From the NCBI RefSeq assembly GCF_901000735.1, contig NC_081543.1, positions 16,953,574-17,017,573 on the forward strand: 64,000 nucleotides of DNA. The letters are read 5' to 3'. The notes beneath the pieces were generated by a model. That model was not told the origin of the DNA and searched no databases. It saw only the letters and a program-made list of their open reading frames with translations. Shown here piece by piece: positions 1-10,377 of the stretch. Within the stretch, counting starts at the first letter, position 1. Each line of letters starts with the position of its first letter. The DNA comes from Corylus avellana (Eukaryota; Streptophyta; Magnoliopsida; Fagales; Betulaceae). The position numbers were made by a program, and so were the translations under genes.

Positions 1-1433
1 GATGAGTTTGTTTAAAAACCCGATCTACTCTCCTTAGGTTGACCCGGGCCTACACGCGCCACTCCACCGTCACCGTCACCATCAGCCTCCCAGCCTTCCA
101 ACGCCACCGCTCGATCCACCATAGCATGGCACGTCCCGGAGCGTGACCTCCACACGCCTGAGCATGGATCTCACGTGCCAGCACATGTTCCCCACACCCC
201 GGGCAACAGAGCCCTCCACCGTCACCACCGGCCTCCCAGCTCTCCTCCGCCTCCATGTGCTCCTCTTTTTGCATTGCACCTGCAAGAGCGTGAGCTCCAC
301 ATGCTTGAGTGTGGAACTTATGCGCTGCCACCACTGCTGGTTGTTGGGTTTTGTGTTGCATTCTGCTTGTTTTTATTTTTATGTCTTTTCCTTTCTTTCC
401 ATGTATGTCCTATTGTTTTGTTTGGGTTTAATGGGTTTTAGTCTCCCTTTTTTTTTATTGTTTATTTTTTGTAGTGGAGACTAGTGCTTCTGGAGACAGT
501 ACTCCCTTTCCATCGGTTCCAGATGTGGATCTTACCAGTGCCCTTCCTATATTGACTTCCCTCGGGTGGTCGATGTTCTTTGCTGGGAGTGCATATGGGT
601 TTGGACCTCATGGGGTTCTTACACCTGTAATTAGGGTTTGTAAACCGCATGAGGTTTGTGACTCTTCTTGTACTCATTTTGTCTTTAAACCGCTTTATGC
701 GGTCCCTTTGAGAGGACTTGGCTAATTATTTGGCCCATTTCCTACTTTGTTCCTATTACATGCACTGTTAATTTCAGTGTTTGGGTCTATTGTAGGAGCG
801 CCCACCCCTTTTCAGTATTTTGATCACTTATAACCCTGTCCCTATTTGATTATAAATTTTTTTTTTTAAAAAAAAGTACTCTTGAGGGTGAGAGATTATA
901 AGATATTTCAAGATGTCTTTGTACCTTGTGTAGGGGCCTATTTATAGGCTAAATAGTTGAGGTAAATTTGAACCAATTCTCCTTATTTGAGTTGATTTGG
1001 GAGTCCTAGGAGCTGGAGTTGGATTGGGGCTCCTACTCCAATTCAAACTTTATCTTGACCCAGATTATTCCAATAGAGCCCACTTGGATTGTATCTCCTG
1101 TCATTTCATTAATAGCTCTGTGGGCCTATCATTGGCCCTAAGGCCCAAAAATTTAATGGGCTTGTAGTGCAATTTTATTCCCAAAAATAACCAAGAATGA
1201 ATTGAATACATACTTGATTCCAAGAAAATCAATAGATTTTTAACACGTTTTCCAATACATCAATAAGATCTTGGGTCGGGACTTAGGGTTGTTAAGATCA
1301 AGATTCCTTATAATACCTAAAATATTGTAGAGCCTACAATTCTTAAAATCTTGATTGTTCGTTGAGCAACAAGCATTTGTGGTCATCAACTTTATGATGC
1401 CTAAACTACGTTTAAAAATAAAAAGAAACCCTA
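1..1433. other. Unassigned intergenic sequence, probably old repeat debris
   Basis: No convincing gene. Bases 60-345 are GC-rich and hold two imperfect copies of a roughly 150-bp unit. Around 480-860 the sequence is T-rich and ends in a T/A tract near 850-875, as retroposed sequence can. Around 935-960 a reverse-oriented TATA context (gcctatttataggc) resembles plant LTR promoters, so 900-1250 may be a minus-strand LTR remnant. Short open frames here have repetitive composition and no domain I recognise. Confidence 0.4.
60..345. repeat. Imperfect tandem repeat, about 2 x 150 bp, GC-rich
   Basis: The phrases ctccaccgtcacc followed by cctcccagc, and gagcgtga(c/g)ctccaca followed by tgagcatgg or tgagtgtgg, occur twice in the same order, about 150 bp apart. 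This makes spurious open frames on both strands. I do not recognise the family. Confidence 0.4.
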
Positions 1434-1861
1434 AGAGCACTGGCAGCAGCTTTCCTTTGATTTTCTCTAAGTTTAGGACATAAAAATACTTTTGCCTTCC
1501 CTATGAAAATATATTTTACAATAGCTTCATTAACCTTTCCCTATACCATTAACATATTATTTCTTTACAAAATACAAGTTTCCTACCAATCCTCACTTTT
1601 TTCACAAAATTTCAACACAATTCTCAATTAAAGACAAAAAGATGAAAGAGGAGAGAGATGAAAGAAAAATGTTTATATTAAAATAATGCATAGGGAACCA
1701 TTTTTGGTTCCCTACACATTGGGAAATAGTGTAGCAACACAAGAGTGTTGGTTAAATTTAGGACAACTTATGTGGGTGAGTTTTTATGATTTTTTATTTA
1801 TTTTTTATTTTTAAACATAGGAAAGAGAATGGGTCATAAGGTATCTGCTCTAGTGCTCTAA
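1434..1861. mobile_element. MITE-like element with AGAGCACT termini
   Basis: The left end reads agagcactggcagcag. The right end read in reverse complement starts agagcactagagcag. These are imperfect terminal inverted repeats around an AT-rich, non-coding ~430-bp interior. A related phrase (gcagcagcttccct) recurs three times in an intron near 19.9-20.1 kb, so this is a dispersed family. The target duplication is not clear and the superfamily is not assigned. Confidence 0.45.
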
Positions 1862-2040
1862 GGCTAAGGCCACCCAAACATCTTCGAATGGGCTTTTGGG
1901 TTTGAATTTTTCGTGGGGCGGAGTGTTGAGTGGTGAGATTAGTTTGGGAGGTTGAATGCTTCTTAACATGCTTTCGATTCTTGGATCCTCACTCAACCCA
2001 ATCATGATTTGTGTAAGGTTTGAGGAGTTCTAATGGTCTG

Positions 2041-2271
2041 TGTGACGTCCCACATTGCCTGGATATGGAGATAAGGATGTGCTTAAATGTATACTACACC
2101 CTTAATGACAACAACGCGTTTTAAAGCCATGATGGTCATGATCCCATCAGAACTCCTCAGTTAAGCGTGCTTCTGCTGGAGTAGTACTAGGATGGGTGAC
2201 CTCCTAGGAAGTCTGGTTCGAGGGGAGTCAAAAGCGGACAATATTGTGTGTCATTAGGGTGGGATGTTATA
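2041..2271 (+). mobile_element. Cassandra TRIM solo LTR carrying 5S-like sequence
   Basis: The segment starts TGTGACGTCCCACATT and ends GGGATGTTATA. Its middle (2137-2213) is clearly related to plant 5S rRNA. A 5S-bearing LTR of about 230 bp with these termini is the hallmark of Cassandra, a non-autonomous miniature LTR retrotransposon of plants. The flanking pentamers gtctg (2036-2040) and gtttg (2272-2276) look like a slightly decayed 5-bp target duplication. No internal region or second LTR is adjacent, so this is a solo LTR. Confidence 0.85.
2137..2213 (+). other. 5S rRNA-like internal segment of the Cassandra LTR
   Basis: Phrases such as atcccatcagaactcc, agttaagcgtgctt and agtagtactaggatgggtga match the 3' two-thirds of plant 5S rRNA, covering the internal promoter boxes. 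The first ~40 bases of 5S are not recognisable. It is part of a retrotransposon LTR, not a functional 5S gene. Pol III recruitment is possible but unproven. Confidence 0.8.
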
Positions 2272-2339
2272 GTTTGAGTGGGCAATTAGGTTTATATGGT
2301 TTGTGGTGTCTAACATTTTATGATGGGTGTTCGAGTGAA

Positions 2340-2899
2340 GACAGGGGCGAAGCCAAGGGCTTTGAGAGAGGGCCTCTCAAACCCCCATTTTATTTTTATT
2401 TTTTTCATATGGGAAAGGAGAAAAGGAAATAATAAATTGAGACTTGAGTTGAGTATAGCATGTTAACAATTGACTCACATATTACATATATATAAAAAGT
2501 AAAACCTAATCTCATAAACTGTGTTGCGATTTGGCGATTCCAAATTTGTGATTTGCAAATTTAATCAGCCAAATTTCTCTTCTTCAACCCATTAAACAAT
2601 TCAAATAAAGTGTTTAATTATTTTTTCTGAGAGGTATGTTATCAAATTTTTACACTAATTTATTATTAAATAAAAAAATGTCAATGTACAATTTTATATT
2701 TAAATTGGTCAATAAAGATTAATTGTTTATGAATATAAAAATCAAACATAAATTATAATTTACATTTATATGTTTTAAACAATAATTACTTAATTAATTA
2801 ATTAATTTTGTTAACTATATTTTGTTAATAAGTTTTTGTTCAACTTTATTTTTTAATCTTTATCTTCTTGAACCAAAATCCTGACTCCGCCACCGGTGA
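2340..2899. mobile_element. Diverged MITE with GGGGCGGAGCCA-type termini
   Basis: The left end acaggggcgaagccaagg and the reverse complement of the right end (caccggtggcggagtcagg) are similar. The interior is ~560 bp, very AT-rich and non-coding. Plants carry many non-autonomous DNA elements with this kind of terminus. The target duplication is unclear. Confidence 0.4.
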
Positions 2900-3549
2900 T
2901 GAGCTTAGTTTGGATGGTCAAAGAAGATAAAAGTTTGTTTGGTTGCTGAAAATGTGTTGGAAAATTTTTTTTTTTATTTTTGACTTTTGCGACTTACAAT
3001 TTATTCAAAAGTCAAATATGAAAATTTGAAGGATTTGCATGGAAAGCAAGTAGTGACAAATTCGCGCATAATTACTGCAATTGGGACCAGAGACAAACCA
3101 AGAGAGGGCCGGAAGGGGCCATGGCCTCCTCTCTTTTTAAATCTAGACCCATCCCGAGAGGCTGACGGAGAAGCCATTACTAGAGTCGAAACTCGAGTAT
3201 CTCGGCCAAGAGAGAAAGTGAAGACTAAGTTGACCAAAGACGATTAGGACTTTAGGAGAATATCCCTCATGATAATTCTCCATAATAATTTTTATCTTTA
3301 GGTTTCCTTTGGCACTAAGTATTTTCATAATTAATGTATTTTTATTGTATTTTATTTACATTATGAGCATGATTTTATTACCTTTCGTGACTTTAGAGTT
3401 TCACAATAAATTTGGATCAATTGTATTGGAATAATCAACTTTTGCCATCAATAATATTATTAATTAGTTTTCTTTTTTCAACCTTTACATCGATTTTGTG
3501 TATTGATCAGAACACAGTTTCTCTTTTATGTCTTGTTTTTGCTACATTA
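2900..3549. other. Intergenic, no gene seen
   Basis: Mostly AT-rich sequence with one GC-richer stretch (about 3090-3240) containing the phrase ggccatggcctcctc. Similar wording recurs near 10640, suggesting repeat origin. Overlapping short frames on both strands are not convincing genes. Confidence 0.4.
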
Positions 3550-3789
3550 TAAGAGCCTGTTTGAAGTTGCGTTTAAGAGACCTAAAAATACTTTTAACAT
3601 TTAAAAAGTTTATTTTTTAAAAATAAAGTACTTGTTTGGTAAAAAAATTAGAAGCTCTTTTAAAGGTCGAAAAAGCTTAAAAATAGCTAAAACGTACTTT
3701 TGGCAAAAGCTTAAAAATGAAGCTTTTGCCCAAAAACTCTTTTGACTTAAAAGCTCTATTTTTCAAAGGCAATCCAAACAAACTCTAAG
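3550..3789. mobile_element. Short MITE, ~240 bp, GAGCCTGTTTG termini
   Basis: The left end agagcctgtttgaagttgc and the reverse complement of the right end (agagtttgtttggattgcc) form imperfect inverted termini. The interior is rich in aaaagctt words and folds back on itself. It resembles hAT-type plant MITEs. The target duplication is not resolved. Confidence 0.5.
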
Positions 3790-3940
3790 TGCAAGCACAT
3801 TGTGAGACAGAGAGAGAAATCTAAAACATAACAATTTCCATTTCTTTGCGTGAAAAATAGCCATTACTTTACTGAGGACTTACAAAACACATGCACCGAG
3901 GTTTATTTATTTAGTAGATGGATAAGCTAATTAACACCAT

Positions 3941-4462
3941 TTATTTAAGGAGAGGACTTCCGGCACTGTCGAGCACCGGAGCGGGAGAGGACGATGGTTG
4001 GCCTGCTGCTGATATGGCCAGGATTAGCCATATCATGAAGCTAAGGCTTCCGATCAATCTCATGAAGGAATTCATATCTAATTAATGGATTCTCGTAGAA
4101 CAAATAGCTGATTATAAGTTGTTGTATTTGTGTTTGATGTTTGGGTTGGGGTGGTATTTATAGGATGTGGTTAATTAGGTGTCAATTCATTGAGATGACA
4201 CGTAGGGAGGAGTAGGTGAATAAAAGTCCATGCATCTTATCATATTACCAATTACATGTATCTTGGGGAGGAATTTAATTATATTAACACTCGCGTTAAG
4301 AGACAAGACGTCTCCAACTTGCACTGATTGTTCTTAATTGGTAGCAAAATTGGAAGAAGAAAAGAAAATGTCAAAGTTTGTACAAAAAGTAGAGCTAGAC
4401 CACTTGTTTTGAAGTTTTGGATTGTCGTCCCAGGCTATCCATTCACACACACATGTATATCT
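3941..4462 (-). pseudogene. Inverted, truncated copy of Kunitz inhibitor promoter and 5' CDS
   Basis: Read on the minus strand, this matches the promoter, 5' UTR and start of the Kunitz gene at 8522. Homology runs from about 4462 (matching about 8128) to 3951 (matching 8650) and stops in the AGTCCTCT codons. The copy keeps a TATA box (tataaatac, minus strand near 4153-4164) and an ATG at 4075. It encodes 44 residues before a stop at 3941-3943: a signal peptide beginning MNSFMRLIGS, then the start of the mature protein (QPSSSPAPVLDSAGSPL). Three in-frame codons are missing after MNS relative to the full gene. It lacks the inhibitory domain, so it is either a dead copy or a producer of a very short secreted peptide. 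Expression is unknown. Confidence 0.85.
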
Positions 4463-4510
4463 CCGTGGAAGCCACAACAAATTAAATCCACATGCTCGTT
4501 ACCTAAAAAA

Positions 4511-4651
4511 GATAGCGATTTAATACATCAGATAATGCAGCAGAATTAACGTTAGATATATAAGCAGCAGGAGGGAGACTTTTTGAATTAAAACGTTAAA
4601 ATGAGCCATTGAGGATATATAGAAGAACAAGTAATGTAGGTTAATGAGAAA
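4511..4651 (+). repeat. Direct repeat, copy 1 (~141 bp)
   Basis: Near-identical to 5256-5397. Both begin gatagcgatttaatacatc and end with tgagaaa. The copies flank the LTR-like segment 4653-5228. At ~141 bp this is far too long for a target duplication, so it reflects a local duplication. Confidence 0.8.
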
Positions 4652-4652
4652 T

Positions 4653-5228
4653 TGTTGGGAAAATTGATAATTAATTGGCAACCAATTTCTCACCAACCCT
4701 TTATGCGAAAGACATGTTTGGAAAGAAAACACATGAGAACACACACTAATCACACACGTACACAAAGAGTTTACGTGATTTGGCAATATGCCTATGTCTA
4801 CAGGGCATGATCCGGTCCCCTTATTTTCTATTGGGAAATATTGAGAACAATGGTACAAACATGAACCGCTCAAGTTTAATATCTCAAACCCAATCCCTAA
4901 CCCCTTGTACACCCCACTCAACTGTCCCTCTCAAATACCTAATAAAGAAAAACTCTTTACACTTTGTAAATGCCACAAAGTGCTCTCACCAATTTGGATT
5001 TTCCCAATAATCTCAACCAATGACTACATATCCTTTTATAAAGGCTTAATCACGAAAAATAGGAGAACAATTTTAATTCAATTGCTGTTGGGAAAACAAA
5101 ACCATCATAAATACAAAGTCTTTTCCATGATGAAAATAAGCAGTGCAGCCCACATGTTTATCCACACACGTTTTCTCCAAAAAAAACTCCAATTCCAAGT
5201 TGCTCTTGGACTGCTTTGAAAACTAACA
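4653..5228 (+). mobile_element. Probable solo LTR (copia-type)
   Basis: Begins TGTTGGGAAAA and ends with CTAACA, 576 bp, with no open frame of note. It contains a phrase close to 'tttacgtgatttggcaatatgc' (4770-4792), which resembles sequence common in plant copia LTRs. I could not find a matching 5-bp duplication, so boundaries and identity are tentative. Confidence 0.4.
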
Positions 5229-5255
5229 TTATCTTCTTATAAATAAATTGAACTT

Positions 5256-5397
5256 GATAGCGATTTAATACATCAGATAATGCTGCAGAATTAACGTTAG
5301 ATATATAAGCAGCAAGAGGAAGACTTTTTGAATTAAAACGTTAAAATGAGCCCGATGAGGATATATAGAAGAACAAGTAATGTAGATAAATGAGAAA
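5256..5397 (+). repeat. Direct repeat, copy 2 (~142 bp)
   Basis: Second copy of the repeat at 4511-4651, with a few substitutions and short indels. It is separated from the end of the putative LTR by about 27 bp. Confidence 0.8.
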
Positions 5398-6560
5398 ATG
5401 TGTATTCAAATATTTGTTTTAAGTTTATAACAAATCACAACTTTAACTCGTTATTAGAACCATGATCTTCTAAGCATCGTTGATGGCTCAAAAATTTGTT
5501 TTGCTCAGTTTGTTGTTGATACGGAAGGCAAGCCTACATCTGTTCTTATAATTCAAATTATATAATCTGGCAAAAGAAAGATCAGTTCATTTAGACCGTA
5601 CGTTTTGTTTGGTAGGTGGAGGTGATTTACAAATCGCCAATATTTGTTCTTCCTTTGTTCTCACTTCAAAATTCGCCTTATTACGGAAGATATCCTGCAT
5701 TGTCCTGATGTTTGTTCCAATGTTTGGCTAATAATTTTGCCTTTGTTACCATATAAAACTTTGAATTTTTTGTATAGAAAAATGAAAAAGTTTTGTTTTG
5801 TAGTGAATTTTTTATTAGAATAATAATAAAAAGTGAATGATTTGATATAAAAAGTTAAAATGTTTTGATGTTTATTTATTTATTTTGGAAAAATGATGCA
5901 TGAACAGTAACAAAAGGATGAAAAGGGTTGACAAACAAGGGCAGTAATTTTTTTTAGGGTTAAATACTAAAAACCCCCTTAGGGTTTGAACTCTTAATTT
6001 TTTGCCCTCTAGTAGGTTTTTATTTTTATCATAGGAAGTACTTGTGGTTTTTATAAAGACAAAAATGGTACCTCTGTTGAAATTCCGTCCAAAATTTAAC
6101 GGAATGCTATGTCAGTACCAATCAAATTGCGCCATCTGTCCGATCAAATTGCTCATTGAGGCTGCGCTGGTCATGATCCAAGGCCCATATAACACACACC
6201 CATTTGACCATAGAATCAAGTCTATATAATAAGCCAATGACCATTATATTGCACGTACCGGTGTACCATGTCATATGATATATCTTATCAACTAATTATT
6301 AAAGCAGTTACCAAGTTATTACAAAAATGTTGACATGCTCATATCATACGCATGGTCAGTCAGCTAACATATCCCACGATTTTAAAAAAAAGTGTTCGTG
6401 AGTGTTTACTGACCTCGTATGCTCACTTAAGCCTTCCGACGTCATGAATTCCTGTTATACGAAACACGACTTATCGTCATAAGCAGTACTAGAAAATTTT
6501 ATGAGGCTCTATCCAACAAAGGAAACCGTCAAAACCCTCATACACATTTATGGGCTAAGG
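5398..6560. other. Intergenic, with a dispersed repeat near 5955-6130
   Basis: No gene seen. About 5955-6130 has the wording of a common plant repeat (gggttaaatact, ccgtccaaaatttaacgg). A comparable module occurs near 28890-29040. The rest is AT-rich and unassigned. Confidence 0.35.
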
Positions 6561-7513
6561 GGCGTGTGACTCGCTCTCTGGTCGAGCGCTCGTTCCTAAG
6601 GGTGAGTGTTTGGCCAGAGGCTAGGGTTTGGCCAAAAATGCCTGAAAAATTATCCTAAGTTTCTATCTATGGCTGTGTGTTGGTGTCTTCTCCTCCTTTA
6701 AGCTTAAAATAAACACCTATGACACTAGATGATACCACTAAAAGAATAATGGAAAAGTGTTTAAAAAGTAAAAACCTTTGAAAATTACTCTTGCTTTTTA
6801 AGAAATAGGCACATTCAAGCATAAAGAAGACAAAAGTGGGTTGAAAGCTTTTGAAAACATTCTATGAGAATAAGTTTCATAGCCCCTTTAAAACTTGTAA
6901 TATTAAGAATAATAGCAATAGAAAAGTACAAAGGAAGGATTAAGGAATTACCTTGGAAGATTGTTAGAACTCCTCCCTTCTCCAAAACACCAAGGGACAC
7001 TCAAGGCTCACAGACTCTTAAGAATCAATCCAGCAGGGTTTCTTTCAGGCAACAGGGCTGGAATGGGGGTTGTGAGTCGCATGGGGTGGGGTATTTATTG
7101 GGGAAAAAGGTTGAGGGTGTTTTAGGAAAAATCTTAAAAAGGGATGAGAGCTCGTGTACTTTGAAGACGAGCGCCTGTACGTGTACTGTTCACTATATGT
7201 TATAAATGCTTTTCAAGCGTGCATTTTGGGTATTAACCAAGGGTCTAAAAATCAGTCAACGAGTGCTCGTGTACTGTTCATGCGAGCGCTCGTATGGTCC
7301 CCTAGGCGAGCGCGTGCCCAGTGAGGGTGTTTTAGGCTATTTGTTTCAAAGAAAGGCTTAAGGGCATTGGGTTATAGTAAGAAGGTTTAGGATTCTTTGT
7401 TTAGGGTTTGTTTACAAGGGATTATTAACCAGTAAGAGGTCTTAACTTTTTTTTTTTTTTATTTATTTTTTTTTTTTTATAAAAAAAATGGTTTTAAAAG
7501 CCGGGGTATTACA
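6561..7513 (+). mobile_element. LTR remnant with gagcgctcg words, ending GGGGTATTACA
   Basis: The right end (ccggggtattaca at about 7501-7513) has the form of the 3' end of chromovirus-like LTRs. The interior holds clusters of CpG-rich near-palindromes: gtcgagcgctcg near 6580, and gagagctcg, gacgagcgcc, gagtgctcg, gcgagcgctcg and gcgagcgcg between 7145 and 7315. A T-rich tract lies at 7448-7480. The left boundary was not found and there is no coding capacity. Confidence 0.4.
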
Positions 7514-7723
7514 GAAACAATATCATAGCAACATAATTCATGAATGAGTTTGAACCATAAAGAGAAGTAATTATAGAATATCCTACTCGAATAGAGATAG
7601 TTCACACTTCAAATTTTGTGCTAAAATTAAGAACCTCGATCTCTACAAGGGAAACAAAATCAAAGAATGGGATTTTTTTTTATTAATTTTTTTTTTTAAA
7701 AAAAACTCTATCAATTTCTAAAG

Positions 7724-7894
7724 AGTAATGCTATAAGTGATTTTTGTATCCTTCATGTGTCACTCTAAAACTTATGTTGCATTTAAAAACACAATTGGGC
7801 TTGTGATTGATCACTATTGAATTTTGATTAAATGATAATTTTAAAAATCACCTTATTTTTTAAGTGACATAAGAGTAACTTCTAGCATATTACT
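7724..7894. mobile_element. MITE copy 1 (AGTAATGCTATAAG termini)
   Basis: The left end agtaatgctataagtg pairs with the right end acttctagcatattact. A second copy of the family is at 15574-15731 in an intron of the SH2 gene. It is 171 bp and non-coding. Confidence 0.7.
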
Positions 7895-8411
7895 TGTTTC
7901 TAAATCTTAAAATCAAATATATACTTTGTCATATATATATATAACACATCCTACAAGGCTACGACCATACTATTTCACCATTTTTTTTTATTGGCTTCTT
8001 GTTTAACTCTTGCACCCGGTCCTTCTCACCCGTCTCCAAAGTTAGAATGATAGATATACAGAGAAAAAAAAACAAACAAAAAAACGCAGGAATAGCAGAA
8101 TCTTGAAAGTCCTTAGTCCACAAAAGATGATACATGTGTGAATGGATAGTCTGAGACGACAATCCAAGACTTCAAAACATGCAAGTGGTCCAGCTGTACG
8201 TTTTGTACAAACTTTGACATTTTCTTTTCTTCTTCCAATTTTGCTACCAATTAAGAACAAACAGTGCATGTTGGAGACGTCTTGTCTTTTAACGTGTTAA
8301 TACAATTAAATCCCTTCGTAAGATACACGTAATTAGTAATAAGATAAGATGCATGGACTTTTATTCACCCATGGCTAACATGTGGACGGCTAACATGCCC
8401 GCACCACATCC

Positions 8412-8419
8412 TATAAATA
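8412..8419 (+). promoter_or_regulatory. TATA box of the Kunitz inhibitor gene
   Basis: TATAAATA lies 103 bp upstream of the ATG at 8522 and fits a start of transcription around 8440-8450. The same promoter block, including this TATA box, is present in the inverted copy near 4153-4164. Confidence 0.75.
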
Positions 8420-8521
8420 CCACCCCAAACATCAAATACAAATACAACAACTATTTACACCAACTTATAATCAGCTCAGACATCCTTATTTGTTTTGCGA
8501 CAATCCATACATTAATTAGAT

Positions 8522-9151
8522 ATGAATTCCTGCGGCTTCATGAGATTGATCGGAAGCCTTAGCTTCATATGGTTAGTCCTGGCCATAAAAGCAGCAGCCC
8601 AACCATCATCCTCCCCTGCTCCGGTGCTCGACAGTGCCGGAAGTCCTCTTGAAGCCGGCGTAGAATACTACATCAATCCTGCTATTACTGACAACGGCGG
8701 TCGTTTCACCCTGATTAACCGAAATGGGTCTTGCCCATTGTACGTCGGGCAAGAAAACGTTTCGGGCTTAGAAGGGTTTCCTGTCATCTTCACGCCTTTC
8801 GTGGAGGGAGAGACGGTGATTAGGGAGAATAGGGACTTGAAGGTTGTTTTCTCTGCAAGCACCACCTGCGTGCAGTCAACGGCATGGAAGTTGGGGGAGA
8901 GAGACGCTGAGAGTGGAAGGAGATTGATTATCACCGGAGAAGACGAAGGCCAGCGACCCACCGGGAATTACTTCAAGATAGAAAAAGCCCAAGTGGGAGA
9001 CAATATCTACAACATTGAATGGTGTCCTACAGAAGTGTGTCCCATTTGTAAGTTTGACTGCGGGACTGCTGGTGGCTTGGTTGAAAATGGGAAGAGATTG
9101 TTGGCCTTGGATGGGAGTGTGCTTCCGGTTATGTTTGAGAGGAGGGCTTAA
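8522..9151 (+). CDS. Kunitz (STI-type) proteinase inhibitor / miraculin-like protein
   Basis: Intronless, 209 residues, the usual length for this family. Residues 1-~27 are a signal peptide with a hydrophobic core (LIGSLSFIWLVLAI) ending near AAAQP, so the product should be secreted or vacuolar. The mature start carries the Kunitz-STI signature VLDSAGSPLEAGVEYYI (residues ~36-52). Six cysteines follow (GSCPL, TTCVQ, EWCP, EVC, PIC, FDC), allowing three disulfides as in miraculin-like members rather than the two of soybean inhibitor. Where classical trypsin inhibitors have a basic P1 residue, this protein appears to read PVIFTPF, so strong trypsin inhibition is doubtful; this rests on an alignment by eye. 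A TATA box lies 103 bp upstream. A truncated inverted copy of the 5' end lies 4 kb to the left. The family commonly acts in defence against herbivores and pathogens; this gene's role is inferred. Confidence 0.93.
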   Translation: MNSCGFMRLIGSLSFIWLVLAIKAAAQPSSSPAPVLDSAGSPLEAGVEYYINPAITDNGGRFTLINRNGSCPLYVGQENVSGLEGFPVIFTPFVEGETVIRENRDLKVVFSASTTCVQSTAWKLGERDAESGRRLIITGEDEGQRPTGNYFKIEKAQVGDNIYNIEWCPTEVCPICKFDCGTAGGLVENGKRLLALDGSVLPVMFERRA

Positions 9152-9379
9152 ACTCTTATATATTTCTAATTTGGTCTCTAGCTAACAGTACAAGCTAGTA
9201 ATTAAATAATGGAGTTAATTAATTAGCTCCTCTACTAATTAAATAAATCTCAGTACATGCTTGTGTTTAGTAAGTCCTAATTTGAAAAATTGTGACTATA
9301 TTTCACGGAAATAAAAGAAATTATTATGTTTTATCTCATAATGTGCATGCACTTTTGTCCACGTACAATGAAATTTTTT

Positions 9380-9545
9380 ATAGAGAAATGCTTATTTGCA
9401 TTATCGTCTATATCGCGTACATCTTTACTGAGTTGACATGTTCCATCTACCATTAATTGAAAAGGAAAAAACACCAGTAGTAGATGGAGCTTGTCAACTC
9501 AACAAAGTATTAGAACATAATTCTTGAAAAATAAGAAAAGTCAGA
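9380..9545. mobile_element. Fold-back (MITE-like) element downstream of the Kunitz gene
   Basis: tgagttgacatgttccatct (about 9430-9449) pairs with agatggagcttgtcaactca (about 9482-9501) with two mismatches, around an A-rich loop of about 33 bases. Weaker pairing extends outwards. A non-autonomous fold-back transposon is the simplest explanation. A small-RNA-producing hairpin is also possible. Confidence 0.55.
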
Positions 9546-10337
9546 AGGCTACACAAAGTCATATGAGCTACAATAATAATGAGGAGTTACGTGAGATATA
9601 AATCACTTAAAGTGAAAGAGTTTATAACATGTGATAGAGAATTGTGAAGGTTTAGAGTCTTATTAAGTGCACTTGTAACGTGTAAGACCTAATTTATTAC
9701 ACATAAAAAACAATTTCTCCCATTGATTTGTGGGAGTCAAAACCCAAAAGGTGTTCATATAAATTTGTGAAATGGACGCCAGATTGCAAAGAAGCATTTA
9801 TATTATCTAATCATTTACACTTTGTTAATTGTTATTGTCGTGCAAGCCCCATATCGTTTAATAACAAAATCTATCACTTACTGTTAACTATCACAAGAAT
9901 TCACTGTTTGCAATTAAACACTCCCAACATTGCCTTCAACAATTTTTTCCAAATTTCCCGATTTATTTATAAGCATGTAAAGTTAATATTTTAAAACTCT
10001 TACTTTTTACTTTCCAATGACTATCTAAGAGATGAAGAAATTATTAATACCAAATATGACCTTTCTTTTTCTCTAGAAAATTAAATATTATTGTGTATAC
10101 CTTCTTTAATATATTGAACTGGATACTATCTGTTATTGTTTAACACTGCATTCAATAAGTAATTTGCTAGTTTCAAGTAATTTGAAGGTTTTCTTAAACA
10201 AATTAATGTCTTTATGACAGTAAGGAGTGGCCTAACACCTAGACACTGGTGGCCGAACCATTCTTAAGAGTCACAGGGGGCCCTCGGCTGAGCCACGCAC
10301 CAAATATTTTTTGGGAGTTGCTCATTTGGGGGGTGGC

Positions 10338-10377
<40 letters not shown>

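Noticed and set aside
50..484. Overlapping open frames on both strands at the left end
   Set aside because: They arise from a GC-rich imperfect tandem repeat, run through a T-rich tract and show no domain or splice context.
2137..2213. A functional 5S rRNA gene
   Set aside because: Only the 3' two-thirds of 5S is present and it lies inside a Cassandra LTR with matching LTR ends.
2987..3247. Possible small gene (86-residue frame)
   Set aside because: Equally long frames on the other strand, no domain, and wording shared with dispersed repeats.
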